The notes under the pieces: model-generated
Database searches by the model: none
Told to the model about the DNA's origin: nothing
The model's input: only the letters and a program-made list of their open reading frames with translations
Shown here: one piece after another, positions 1 to 8,043 of the stretch
How positions within the stretch are numbered: position 1 is the first letter of the stretch
Layout of the letters: every line of letters starts with the position of its first letter
From: UBA7398 sp947491605
Lineage (GTDB): Bacteria > Actinomycetota > Actinomycetes > Nanopelagicales > Nanopelagicaceae
Assembly (NCBI GenBank): GCA_947491605.1
Contig: CANLJW010000017.1
Span: 1-25,761, forward strand
Direction of reading: 5' to 3'
Length of the DNA stretch: 25,761 bases
Position numbers and translations under genes: made by a program

Positions 1-977
1 GGTTGACCTTCTTCAACTAGCAAGACTGCACGCTTACTTTTCGCAAATTCGATAACTTCGTCATCGATTATTGGATAGGTAACGTTGAGAATATAAAGTG
101 GAATTTTGCTATTTCCATAGACATCAGAAAGTCCAAGTAGTTGTAACGCCCGAATTACTGTGTTGTATAAACCGCCTTGCAAAATGATGCCAAAATCTTG
201 CGCGCCATCATTTATAACTTCATTGATTTTATTATCTTTGATGAACTTTACGGCAGCCGGCCAACGAACATTTAACTTTTCTTGCTCGTGTGCAAAAGAT
301 GCTGGCGGCAAAACTACTCGAGCTGGATCTTGACGTGGATTTTCAATCGCATCCTTCAAAGTGAAGGAAGGGCGAACATTATCTTTTGCAATAAATTTTC
401 CATGAATGTGACAAGAGCGAAGTCGAAGTTCTAACATAACGGGAGTGTTGCTGGCCTCAGATAATCTAAAACCTAAATCAACCGAATCTACGATTGCAGT
501 TAGGTTTGGACGTGGATCCATTAACCAAATTTGTGATTTCATCGCAAACGCATGTGAGCGTTCTTGCATAATCGAAGAACCCTCGCCGTAATCTTCGCCA
601 ATAATAATTAGCGCACCACCGGTAACACCGCCGGATGAAAGGTTGGCGAGCGCATCTGATGCAACGTTGGTACCGACTGTTGATTTAAAAGTTACTGCAC
701 CGCGTAATGGATAATGAACTGATGCGGCCAACATGGCAGCTGCAGTTGCTTCGGAAGCTGAGTTTTCAAAATGGATTCCGAGTTCCTCTAATATTTCGTG
801 CGCGTCTCCAAGTACATCCATCAAGTGCGAAATTGGCGCACCTTGATAACCGCCTACATATGAAACTCCTGATTGCAGCAGCGCTTTAGTTACAGCGAGA
901 ATTCCTTCGCCGGCAAATTCCGTGCCAGCACCTACGCGCAGCTTTTCAACTTCAGCCGCAAATGAGCGCTCTGCCAT
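1..977 (-). CDS. iorA: Indolepyruvate:ferredoxin oxidoreductase alpha-like subunit, 3' part cut by window edge
   Basis: About 325 N-terminal residues of a protein read from an ATG at 975-977; the frame stays open to base 1, so the C-terminus is missing. Visible blocks include GGYQGAPISHL, ENSASEATAAAM, HYPLRGAVTFKSTVGTNVASD and GGALIIIGEDYGEGSS. These fit the pyrimidine-binding and substrate domains of 2-oxoacid:ferredoxin oxidoreductases, and within these the indolepyruvate type. Family members oxidatively decarboxylate arylpyruvates made by transamination of aromatic amino acids, giving acyl-CoA and reduced ferredoxin, with thiamine diphosphate. The start is supported by AAGGAG (985-990) seven bases upstream. 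The gene is divergent from a cyclase-family hydrolase. The exact substrate and whether the missing part carries the TPP/ferredoxin domains cannot be judged here. Confidence 0.8.
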   Translation of the reverse strand, partial: MAERSFAAEVEKLRVGAGTEFAGEGILAVTKALLQSGVSYVGGYQGAPISHLMDVLGDAHEILEELGIHFENSASEATAAAMLAASVHYPLRGAVTFKSTVGTNVASDALANLSSGGVTGGALIIIGEDYGEGSSIMQERSHAFAMKSQIWLMDPRPNLTAIVDSVDLGFRLSEASNTPVMLELRLRSCHIHGKFIAKDNVRPSFTLKDAIENPRQDPARVVLPPASFAHEQEKLNVRWPAAVKFIKDNKINEVINDGAQDFGIILQGGLYNTVIRALQLLGLSDVYGNSKIPLYILNVTYPIIDDEVIEFAKSKRAVLLVEEGQ

Positions 978-995
978 GGTTTCTCTCCTTGCCGC

Positions 996-1014
996 GAGCC
1001 TGCTTCTCAGGCCC
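996..1014 (-). promoter_or_regulatory. Hairpin in the iorA-like leader
   Basis: On the minus-strand RNA the arms at 1008-1014 and 996-1002 can pair over seven base pairs with one G-U pair, closing a five-base loop. It lies just upstream of the ribosome-binding site. There is no U-tract, so it is not an intrinsic terminator. It may be a leader control element or chance. Confidence 0.3.
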
Positions 1015-1069
1015 AGCTAATCTTCGCCTACCGTGTGAGCGATGTCTACCCGAACCCCCCTTGCCGATA

Positions 1070-1085
1070 TCTCAAATTAGTGAGA
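1070..1085. promoter_or_regulatory. Inverted repeat TCTCA-N6-TGAGA in the divergent promoter region
   Basis: TCTCA at 1070-1074 and TGAGA at 1081-1085 form a perfect five-base inverted repeat around a six-base spacer. It lies in the 153-base gap between the divergent oxidoreductase and hydrolase genes, 46 bases before the hydrolase start. It could be an operator for a dimeric repressor controlling both genes. No regulator gene is adjacent, and short inverted repeats arise by chance. Confidence 0.3.
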
Positions 1086-1130
1086 GATTTTCGCAACTGT
1101 TTTAGCCACAACTTTGTTAGGAGCATATGA

Positions 1131-1904
1131 ATGGCCGACCTAAAAGCACTTGCCAATGATCTCGCTTCAGGATCAGTTCAAGTTATTGATCTAACTGCAC
1201 CATTGCAAGAGAGCACACCAATTCTTGGCTTACCACCAGAGATGGGCCAAACCGCAAACTTTAAATTAGAACTTATCTCTCGTTATGACGAAAAGGGTCC
1301 AGCTTGGTACTGGAACAACTTCCACACCGGCGAACACACTGGCACGCACTTTGATGCACCAATTCACTGGGTGACTGGTAAAGATCTTGACGATGTTTCG
1401 CAAGTACCGCCAGCACGTTTAGTCGGTCCAGCAGTAGTTTTAGATTTCGCTAAGGAAGCTGCCGCAAATCCTGATTTCTGTTTAGACGTTTCTCATGTGC
1501 AAGCATGGGAAAAAGCTAACGGAGCGATTCCAAAAGGCGCTTGGGTAATGTTCCGCACCGGTTGGTCAAAATTCGGTGATGATGCAAAAGCTTTTGCTAA
1601 TGCAGATGAGAATGGTCCACATACACCTGGCCTAACAGTTGAGTGCGCAGAATACTTCGCAACTAAAACTGAAATTCTAGGAATGGGCGTTGAAACAGTA
1701 GGAACTGATGCTGGTGGAGCTTTCGGCTTCTCTATGCCATTCCCATGTCACACACTCTTCCTTGGAAATAATAAATACGGTCTAACTCAACTTCGTAATT
1801 TAGATAAGTTGCCTACAACTGGTGCAATCGTGATTGCAGCTCCGCTAAAAATTGTTGGCGGATCTGGTAGCCCATGTCGCGTATTGGCTCTGGTTGCAAA
1901 ATAA
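1131..1904 (+). CDS. Cyclase-family metal-dependent hydrolase (kynurenine formamidase/isatin hydrolase-like)
   Basis: 257 residues, the usual size for this family. The metal-binding signature HxGTHxDxPxH is intact at residues 69-79 (HTGTHFDAPIH). Proteins of this fold hydrolyse amide or lactam bonds in small aromatic compounds (N-formylkynurenine, isatin) or cyclise polyketides, using Mn or Zn. Near the C-terminus (PCHTLFLGNNKYGLTQL) the glutamate common in kynurenine formamidases is replaced by Gln, so the substrate may differ from KynB. The ATG at 1131 has AGGAG at 1119-1123 with good spacing; an ATG four bases upstream is out of frame. The divergent neighbour is an indolepyruvate oxidoreductase-like gene, so a role in tryptophan or indole breakdown is possible but only inferred. 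A strong terminator follows. Confidence 0.85.
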   Translation: MADLKALANDLASGSVQVIDLTAPLQESTPILGLPPEMGQTANFKLELISRYDEKGPAWYWNNFHTGEHTGTHFDAPIHWVTGKDLDDVSQVPPARLVGPAVVLDFAKEAAANPDFCLDVSHVQAWEKANGAIPKGAWVMFRTGWSKFGDDAKAFANADENGPHTPGLTVECAEYFATKTEILGMGVETVGTDAGGAFGFSMPFPCHTLFLGNNKYGLTQLRNLDKLPTTGAIVIAAPLKIVGGSGSPCRVLALVAK

Positions 1905-1914
1905 ATAGTTAATT

Positions 1915-1949
1915 AAAAAAGCCCGCCAATTATTTTGGCGGGCTTTTTT
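1915..1949. terminator. Bidirectional intrinsic terminator
   Basis: A 9-bp GC-rich stem (GCCCGCCAA at 1921-1929 with TTGGCGGGC at 1935-1943) and a five-base loop are flanked by A6 on the left and T6 on the right. It can therefore stop transcription from both the hydrolase (plus) and the oxidoreductase (minus). It is the only clear intrinsic terminator I see in the window. Confidence 0.93.
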
Positions 1950-1958
1950 ATTTTATAA

Positions 1959-3566
1959 TTACCGATTTCTTATTCTCTCTAAGAAACTCTTCTGGGTTAA
2001 ACGTTTTGCAACTAAAAATCCAGAACCGCCGCCTAATCCAGGGCCAGGATGAGTTGATGCACCGATATGCCAGAGGTTCTTTATAGGTGTGCGATGCCCG
2101 GTTGCCGCACTAAGTGGGCGCCATGGGGCGTATTGATCTACTCGGCAATCGCCAGCGTAAGGATCGCCCCCAACTAAGTTCTTATTCATCGCTTCGATCT
2201 GCTCTGGTCCAAGCACAATTTTCGCTGTGATTGCCTTAAATAAGTTTGGGATTTGCTCTGCAACCTGAGCAAGCACACGATCTGCATACTTATTTAGCCG
2301 TTCTTCATTCCAAGAACCATCACCTGGATTTATTTCACCCGCTAAATCACCGAGGATCTTTCGTGGGTTTTCCTGTAATTGAATCCAAAGTATCGATGTT
2401 CCCGCAGGTGCTCGTGAAGGATCAACAGTTGTAGGTTGTCCCACCACAATTGTTGGTCGCTTAGCTAACCAACCACGATTTGAAGCATTTACCGATTCAG
2501 ATAATGAATTCATACCATCCAAGATATGAACTATTGCTACATCTTTTAACCGTGAATCCGCTTTCCATTGTGGTGGTTCGGATAGCGCAAGATGTATTTG
2601 AATTGCGGCGCGACCATATCTAAATGAATCCGCGGATTTTGTGATTTCAGTTGGAATCTTTTCCTCAGATAACAATCCTTGATATAACGCTTGCGGCGTT
2701 ACTGAAGCTAGAACTGATTTAGTTGCAGAAAATTCTCGACCATCCGCAAGTTTTACACCGGTAGCTTTGCCATTTGAAGTTGTAATTTTAATAACATCTG
2801 CGCTGGTTAATAGTTCACCGCCAGCATCTTTTATAATTCCGGTTAACGCTTCAACTAACTTTATCCCGCCGCCGACCGGCACAGGCATTCCGCCAAAAGC
2901 AACGGCAGCACCAATAACTTTGGTAATAAAAGCACTTGCAGCATCATCTGGGCCAAGTCCATTATGTAGCGCCCAAGGTGCTAAAAGTGATTTGGTAACT
3001 TCGGAAGAAAAAGTTCTATCTAACCAAGGCGCAGCTGGTTCAAGTAATTCCGCACCAGTTGCAACTAAGCCGCGGTTTCCAAAACGTTTACGTGCAGTGC
3101 GTGCCAACTTCAGCGAATTAGTACGCCAGAAATCAGCGCCTAGCAATCCAAATGCTAAATCAATTTTTCCACCAAACTCTTGCATCATCCCGGACCAAGC
3201 AGCGCCATCGCCTAAGCGGTCCATCTCTTTTGCAGTCTCTATCGGATCAGTTGAAAGAATTGCAGTACCGGCGCTACAAACAACACCAGTTGGTGATGTT
3301 GTGTTTTTATATATAACTCCGCGTTTTGTAAGTTCTTCGGCTAGTTCGGCATATGCAGGTCCGCCAACAAATAACGGATGCCAACTTGAAAGTAGTTCGT
3401 GGGTATACCCGGAAAGAGTGGCCGCTTCGGTTCGAATTGCACCACCAGCAACGTTATTTCGCTCGCAAAGTAAAACCTTCCAACCAGATTTGGATAACAC
3501 TGCTCCAGCTACCAGCGCGTTTATTCCGCTGCCGACAACTATTGCGTCATAACTTTTCTGGCTCAT
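1959..3566 (-). CDS. FAD-dependent oxidoreductase, phytoene desaturase/PYROXD2-like (copy 1)
   Basis: 535 residues. An N-terminal dinucleotide-binding motif (VVGSGINA, residues 10-17) is followed by the family block CERNNVAGGAIRTE. A second FAD-contacting block near the C-terminus reads HIGASTHPGPGLGGGSG. This is the amine-oxidase/phytoene-desaturase flavoprotein architecture. The third glycine of the GxGxxG motif is Ala here but Gly in the neighbouring paralogue, which is a tolerated change. No carotenoid gene lies nearby, so a desaturase role in carotenoid synthesis is not supported; the family also contains uncharacterised PYROXD2-like oxidases. The start at 3566 follows GGGGAGA on the minus strand. 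It is divergent from copy 2 with 106 bases between the starts. Confidence 0.85.
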   Translation of the reverse strand: MSQKSYDAIVVGSGINALVAGAVLSKSGWKVLLCERNNVAGGAIRTEAATLSGYTHELLSSWHPLFVGGPAYAELAEELTKRGVIYKNTTSPTGVVCSAGTAILSTDPIETAKEMDRLGDGAAWSGMMQEFGGKIDLAFGLLGADFWRTNSLKLARTARKRFGNRGLVATGAELLEPAAPWLDRTFSSEVTKSLLAPWALHNGLGPDDAASAFITKVIGAAVAFGGMPVPVGGGIKLVEALTGIIKDAGGELLTSADVIKITTSNGKATGVKLADGREFSATKSVLASVTPQALYQGLLSEEKIPTEITKSADSFRYGRAAIQIHLALSEPPQWKADSRLKDVAIVHILDGMNSLSESVNASNRGWLAKRPTIVVGQPTTVDPSRAPAGTSILWIQLQENPRKILGDLAGEINPGDGSWNEERLNKYADRVLAQVAEQIPNLFKAITAKIVLGPEQIEAMNKNLVGGDPYAGDCRVDQYAPWRPLSAATGHRTPIKNLWHIGASTHPGPGLGGGSGFLVAKRLTQKSFLERIRNR

Positions 3567-3672
3567 TTAAATTCTCCCCGCGACTTGGTGTTGAAATCTA
3601 AGTCTATTTTTCATAGATAGTCCAGAATGGCAAATTATTGAAATGATTTAGCACGCGTGAGAGGATCAGCAA

Positions 3673-5232
3673 ATGAGTAATTTTGATGTAATCGTTATTG
3701 GGTCTGGCATAAATGGACTCAGCTCTGCAGCTCTTTTAGCTAAACGCGGTAAGCGAACCTTAGTTCTCGAATCTAACGATTCTTGTGGTGGCGCAGTTCG
3801 TACCGAAGAAGTAACGCTGCCTGGCTTTAAACACGATTTATTTGCTACAAATTTAAGTCTTTTTGCGGGCGGCCCAATTATGGCCGCACTTAAAGATGAT
3901 CTAATCCGTAATGGGTTGGAATTTGTTCCTTCTAGCAAACCATTTATATCGCTCTTTCCAGATGGTAAATCACTTGGGATCGTGATGGATCGTGAAACAA
4001 ATATTGCCACTCTTAGAAAAGTTGCACCGAACGATGTTGAATCATGGCAAGCTTTAACGGCTCTCCTTGGAAAATTTGCACCACACCTCTTCCCGCTCTT
4101 GGGTGCAGAGTTACCATCTTTTGCTGCCGCTAAATCAATTTTTAAAACTTGGCGCGCATTAGGTACAACTGGGTTATTCCAATTAATTAGATTGCTGCTG
4201 CAATCATCAAGAGCTTTTACCGAAGAATATTTTGTGCATCCAGAAACCAAAGCGCTAGCCGCGATCTGGGGAATGCATTTAGATTACGGTCCAGACATTT
4301 CTGGTGGAGCGCTCTTCTCATTCTTGGAATCTATTGGCGGACAAGAGTTCGGAATGGTTTTAGGTAAAGGTGGCGCAGATACTCTGGTTAAATCATTAAC
4401 TAGTGTAATTACAGAAAATGGCGGAACTATAAAAGTTAGTTCAAAGGTCGTTGAGATTATTACGGAGAATGAGAAAGCAATTGGGGTCAGAACTGCAGAT
4501 GGTGCCGTATTTAACGCAAAAAATATAATTGCGAATGTAAACCCAGCTCTAATTCCAAATCTATTAAACTCAACTGTTTCTAACTCTGAAAAAGTGGCTG
4601 AAGTTAAGAAATTTCGCCCTGGGTTATCCACGATGATGATCCATCTTGCAATGGATGACCTTCCACCTTGGAAAGCTGCAGAAGCTAAAGAATTCAATTA
4701 CATCCATATCGCGCCTTATATTGATGATTTAGCAATGACATATACCCAAGCTGCTGCGGGATTATTACCAAGTTCTCCTGCGTTAGTTATCGGACAACCA
4801 ACCGTTACCGATTCATCACGTGCACCAGAAGGTAAACATGTGCTTTGGATTCAAGTACGAGTTCTACCGCTTGATATCAAGGGTGACGCCCGTGGTGAAA
4901 TTTCTGGCAATACTTGGGATCAAATTGGCGAACAGTACGCGGATCGAATCATTGAAATTATTGAAAATTATGCGCCAGGAATTAAATCTAAAATTCTTTC
5001 TCGAAAAGTTTTAACTCCAACTGATTTAGAGCGATATAACGCGAACTTAATTAAAGGCGATTCACTCGGCGGAAGTCATCATCCAGCACAATTCTTTTTC
5101 TTACGCCCAACTCCATCTTGGAATCGACATCGAACACCGATTGACGGGCTATTTATTTGCGGCTCTGGTACCTGGCCAGGTGGTGGAGTTGGCGGCGGCA
5201 GTGGCGCTATGGTTGCAAAAATTATTCGTTAA
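3673..5232 (+). CDS. FAD-dependent oxidoreductase, phytoene desaturase/PYROXD2-like (copy 2)
   Basis: 519 residues, a clear paralogue of the divergent gene to its left. It has the FAD motif VIGSGINGL (residues 8-16), then SNDSCGGAVRTEEV, and near the end ICGSGTWPGGGVGGGSG. Matching internal stretches include IGQPT, DSSRAPEG (DPSRAPAG in copy 1) and the ALTSVIT/ALTGIIK region, so the two share ancestry along the whole length. GAGAGGA at 3659-3665 supports the ATG at 3673. The gene end overlaps the convergent thioesterase by 11 bases. Function is unknown beyond FAD-linked oxidation. The pair may act on related substrates or form a heteromer, but nothing in the sequence decides this. Confidence 0.85.
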   Translation: MSNFDVIVIGSGINGLSSAALLAKRGKRTLVLESNDSCGGAVRTEEVTLPGFKHDLFATNLSLFAGGPIMAALKDDLIRNGLEFVPSSKPFISLFPDGKSLGIVMDRETNIATLRKVAPNDVESWQALTALLGKFAPHLFPLLGAELPSFAAAKSIFKTWRALGTTGLFQLIRLLLQSSRAFTEEYFVHPETKALAAIWGMHLDYGPDISGGALFSFLESIGGQEFGMVLGKGGADTLVKSLTSVITENGGTIKVSSKVVEIITENEKAIGVRTADGAVFNAKNIIANVNPALIPNLLNSTVSNSEKVAEVKKFRPGLSTMMIHLAMDDLPPWKAAEAKEFNYIHIAPYIDDLAMTYTQAAAGLLPSSPALVIGQPTVTDSSRAPEGKHVLWIQVRVLPLDIKGDARGEISGNTWDQIGEQYADRIIEIIENYAPGIKSKILSRKVLTPTDLERYNANLIKGDSLGGSHHPAQFFFLRPTPSWNRHRTPIDGLFICGSGTWPGGGVGGGSGAMVAKIIR

Positions 5233-5626
5233 GAAATTTTTTCTTCCACTCAGCTGGCCAAGTTTTCGAACCAGTTTCTTTATCTGGTGAATGCACAATT
5301 ATGTAATTTCCTTCGGCCGCAATTTCATCGCCGACAAACGCTTTGAAATCTAGCTCCATTGAAGAATTGCCCACGCGAATTACTTTTAGCTGGGTTCTAA
5401 CAACTTCCCCAAAGAAAATCCGACGGCGATATTCCATTTGAACTTTAACTCTTGGAATCTGTCCAAATAGCGTTACCGGAAGCCCTAGGTCGCGATAAAG
5501 CTTTGCTTCTAACTCTTCTACCCAGCGGAAAACGCTGGCGTAATGGTGGTGCCCAGCAGCATCAGTTTCATCCCACTCTAGAAATCTAATTATTTCAACG
5601 GATGCACCAGTATTTGAATTGCTCAT
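5222..5626 (-). CDS. Acyl-CoA thioesterase, 4HBT/YbgC hot-dog family
   Basis: 134 residues, a full single hot-dog domain. The motif WDETDAAGHHHYASVFRWVEE (residues 18-38, broken here by family logic into WDETDAAG and HYASVF) carries the catalytic-type Asp at residue 22. Later blocks VKVQMEYRRRIFFGEVV and NSSMELDFKAFV fit the central strands. Such enzymes hydrolyse acyl-CoA thioesters in the cytoplasm; the chain specificity cannot be read from sequence. Its 3' end overlaps copy 2 of the oxidoreductases by 11 bases in convergent orientation. There is no ribosome-binding site before the ATG. A GATACT hexamer six bases upstream may be the -10 of a leaderless transcript. The gene is divergent from the glycosyltransferase, 60 bases away. 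Confidence 0.85.
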   Translation of the reverse strand: MSNSNTGASVEIIRFLEWDETDAAGHHHYASVFRWVEELEAKLYRDLGLPVTLFGQIPRVKVQMEYRRRIFFGEVVRTQLKVIRVGNSSMELDFKAFVGDEIAAEGNYIIVHSPDKETGSKTWPAEWKKKFLNE

Positions 5627-5632
5627 CTGGGA

Positions 5633-5638
5633 AGTATC
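5633..5638 (-). promoter_or_regulatory. Possible -10 box (GATACT) for a leaderless thioesterase transcript
   Basis: Read on the minus strand, GATACT ends six bases before the ATG, the same geometry as the TANNNT boxes elsewhere in the window. The first base deviates from the TANNNT consensus, so this is the weakest of the set. Confidence 0.35.
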
Positions 5639-5674
5639 TCATGGCGTTATTAGATACTCACTTATAGCTTCCGA

Positions 5675-5680
5675 TACCCT
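5675..5680 (+). promoter_or_regulatory. -10 box (TACCCT) for a leaderless glycosyltransferase transcript
   Basis: TACCCT fits the actinobacterial TANNNT -10 consensus. Exactly six bases separate it from the ATG at 5687, and no Shine-Dalgarno sequence is present. Transcription would start at or next to the start codon. Confidence 0.55.
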
Positions 5681-5686
5681 CGCCAC

Positions 5687-7126
5687 ATGCAAGCCAGTAA
5701 CGCAAAGCCAACCATCATCCTTGCGACTAGCAACGGCATTGGCATGGGCCATTTAGCTCGCGCTACGGCGATCGGAGTAGCACTTCAAGATCGTGCAAAT
5801 CCAATAATTATTTCAATGGCTAGCGCAGTTGCAGAGATTCCTGATGCAACCGGAATCCCTGTCGAATATATAACTGGCAGAGATCGTGGACTTATGCCTA
5901 GATATAAGTGGGATAAATATTTAAAAGATCGAATTCTTGCGCTAGTTGAAGAGACTGGCGCCACAATTCTTACTTTTGATGGCGTAGTTCCATATCCAGG
6001 AATACTCGCAGCAAAAATGGCAAAACCTGAGTTGACGTTAATTTGGATCCGCCGTGGTTTATGGCAGAAGAAACCACAGCGCTTTGTATTGGGAGCGCAA
6101 TCAAAAATTATGGATTATGTAATCGAGCCTGGTGATTACGCGCGCGCATACGATAAAGGGCCAACATCAAAACGAAAAGAATCAAAATTAGTTTCACCTG
6201 TCTCGCTTTATAAAGAAAGTAGCACGCTAAATAAAAAGGCAGCAAAAGAAAAATTAGGTTTGGATGTAAATCGTCCCGCAGTTTTGGTCCAGCTTGGTAC
6301 CGGCGATGCAGATGTAAACGAAAAAATGCGAGCCGCACTATCTGGGCTCATTGGTTGGAAAGATCTACAGGTTGTCTTGACCAAAGAACCAAAAGACAAG
6401 AACGATAATTCGTTAGCTCCTGCTGGACTTGATCTCAAAGTGGCCCGTTACTTTCCGTTGGCAGACTTACTTCATGCTTTCGAAGCTGGTATTTGTGCTG
6501 CCGGATATAACGGTGTCCATGAATTATTAGCTGCAGGTTTGCCAACGGTTTTTGTAGCAAATATCCGAGGTACCGATGATCAAGAAACCCGTGCCCGTTG
6601 GTGTGCTGATAACAACGTCGCGCTAATGGCCGACCAATCTAACCTTACTGATATTGAAAATACCGTTAAGAAACTTCAAATCGAGAGCGTTAGGAAATCA
6701 CTCTCCGAAAGTTGCGCAAAACTTCCAGCGACAACCGGCGCAGCGGAAATTGCTGATTTCTTGCTAACTCTCTCAAAGCCGTTAGTAGCAACTCGAATAT
6801 TGCGAAGTATCCGTTATGGTGGGTTCTCTATATTTGAAGTCCTGCGCAAGAGTCCAATCAACGCTATTAAGTATTTAACTATTTTCTTTCTGGAAAAAGT
6901 TGGACTCTCCTATAGAACGCTATTCCCACATAAAGCAAATACTCCGCAAATTACAGGAGCGCCTATTTACTCTAATTCGTCAAAAGCAGAAGAGCTACAG
7001 GCATTTGTTAAAGCTCCAAGAAGATTCGAACATCTGATTTCAAACTCATCTCCAGAATATCTGCAGCGCCGTCACGAAATTGCAAACCGTGCTTATGAAT
7101 TACCTAATAAAGGTTCTAAAAAATGA
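5687..7126 (+). CDS. GT28/MurG-like glycosyltransferase with C-terminal extension
   Basis: 479 residues. The N-terminal acceptor domain opens with SNGIGMGHLARA (residues 15-26), the glycine-rich GxGMGH loop of GT-B family 28 enzymes. The C-terminal donor domain contains AAGYNGVHELLAAGLPTVFV followed by DDQETRARW, similar to the MurG nucleotide-sugar site. Residues from about 365 form an extra tail with a hydrophobic stretch (INAIKYLTIFFLEKVGL) that may touch the membrane. No ordinary MurG context is present, so the acceptor is unknown. Starting further downstream would remove the conserved glycine loop, so the ATG at 5687 is right even without a ribosome-binding site. Its stop overlaps the ppx start (ATGA), implying translational coupling with exopolyphosphatase. 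Confidence 0.8.
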   Translation: MQASNAKPTIILATSNGIGMGHLARATAIGVALQDRANPIIISMASAVAEIPDATGIPVEYITGRDRGLMPRYKWDKYLKDRILALVEETGATILTFDGVVPYPGILAAKMAKPELTLIWIRRGLWQKKPQRFVLGAQSKIMDYVIEPGDYARAYDKGPTSKRKESKLVSPVSLYKESSTLNKKAAKEKLGLDVNRPAVLVQLGTGDADVNEKMRAALSGLIGWKDLQVVLTKEPKDKNDNSLAPAGLDLKVARYFPLADLLHAFEAGICAAGYNGVHELLAAGLPTVFVANIRGTDDQETRARWCADNNVALMADQSNLTDIENTVKKLQIESVRKSLSESCAKLPATTGAAEIADFLLTLSKPLVATRILRSIRYGGFSIFEVLRKSPINAIKYLTIFFLEKVGLSYRTLFPHKANTPQITGAPIYSNSSKAEELQAFVKAPRRFEHLISNSSPEYLQRRHEIANRAYELPNKGSKK

Positions 7127-8040
7127 GGCTAGGTGTTTTAGATGTTGGATCAAATACGGTTCACCTACAGATAGTAGATACAGCTCCAGGTGCTCGTCCA
7201 AATCCGACTGCGAATTTTAAGGAAGATCTCCAGTTAACTTCATACCTTGATGAAAATGGAAATATCTCGAATGACGGTATTGAAGCTTTACGAAATTGCA
7301 TTGGGCGCGCTCTAAAAGAAGCAAACTTGGCAAATACAAAAGAGTTGCTCCCCTTTGCTACATCAGCGCTCCGAGATGCAAAAAATGGTGCAGAGATAAT
7401 TGAGTTAATCAACAAGGAATATGAAATTGATCTGCAAGTACTTTCCGGCGAAGAAGAGGCACGGACAACTTTCTTAGCTGCCAGACGTTGGTACGGATGG
7501 TCCAGTGGCCGACTTCTAATGTTAGATATTGGTGGAGGTTCACTTGAAATTGCAGTTGGTGTTAATGAAGCTCCCGATGTGGCGTTCTCGCTACCACTTG
7601 GTGCAGCTCGGTTAACTAAAGATCTTTTGGAAGGTGACCCATTTACTAAAAAAAGTTTACGATCTATGCGAGATCATATAGAGAATAAATTAGGCGAAAT
7701 TTTACCCGCACTTGTACAAAATCAAGGTACTGATCGTGCGATTGCTACAAGCAAGACTTTCCGAACACTTGCAAGATTATGCGCTGACTGGATTCCAGGA
7801 AATGGTAAGGATTTAAGAATTGATTCATTGCGGAAAATAACGCCAAGATTGGCGGAGATGAGCCTTGATGACCGAGCAGATTTACCTGGTGTATCTGCCG
7901 GTCGAGCCCGACAAATTGTGGCCGGTGCTTATGTTGCCGAAAGTGTCATGCGCAACTTAGATGTGGATCAACTAGAAATTTGTCCTTGGGCGCTTCGTGA
8001 AGGCATTGTTCTAAAATGGATGGATTGGATGGAAGTTTAG
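7123..8040 (+). CDS. ppx: Exopolyphosphatase / pppGpp phosphatase, Ppx/GppA family
   Basis: 305 residues, typical of the short actinobacterial Ppx proteins that consist only of the two ASKHA ATPase-like domains. The phosphate-1 loop is VLDVGSNTVHLQI (residues 5-17) and the phosphate-2 loop is LDIGGGSLEIAVG. SGEEEARTTF, a conserved block with catalytic Glu residues, lies between them. The family removes terminal phosphate from polyphosphate or from pppGpp. The start codon overlaps the stop of the glycosyltransferase by four bases. The 3' end stops three bases from the convergent Nudix gene, whose operon partner is ppk1, so the polymer-making and polymer-degrading genes face each other. Confidence 0.92.
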   Translation: MRLGVLDVGSNTVHLQIVDTAPGARPNPTANFKEDLQLTSYLDENGNISNDGIEALRNCIGRALKEANLANTKELLPFATSALRDAKNGAEIIELINKEYEIDLQVLSGEEEARTTFLAARRWYGWSSGRLLMLDIGGGSLEIAVGVNEAPDVAFSLPLGAARLTKDLLEGDPFTKKSLRSMRDHIENKLGEILPALVQNQGTDRAIATSKTFRTLARLCADWIPGNGKDLRIDSLRKITPRLAEMSLDDRADLPGVSAGRARQIVAGAYVAESVMRNLDVDQLEICPWALREGIVLKWMDWMEV

Positions 8041-8043
8041 TTT

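Noticed and set aside
2767..3552. A 261-codon open frame on the plus strand
   Set aside because: It is antisense to the well-supported FAD oxidoreductase copy 1 and has low-complexity, Pro/Ser/Ala-rich content with no known domain.
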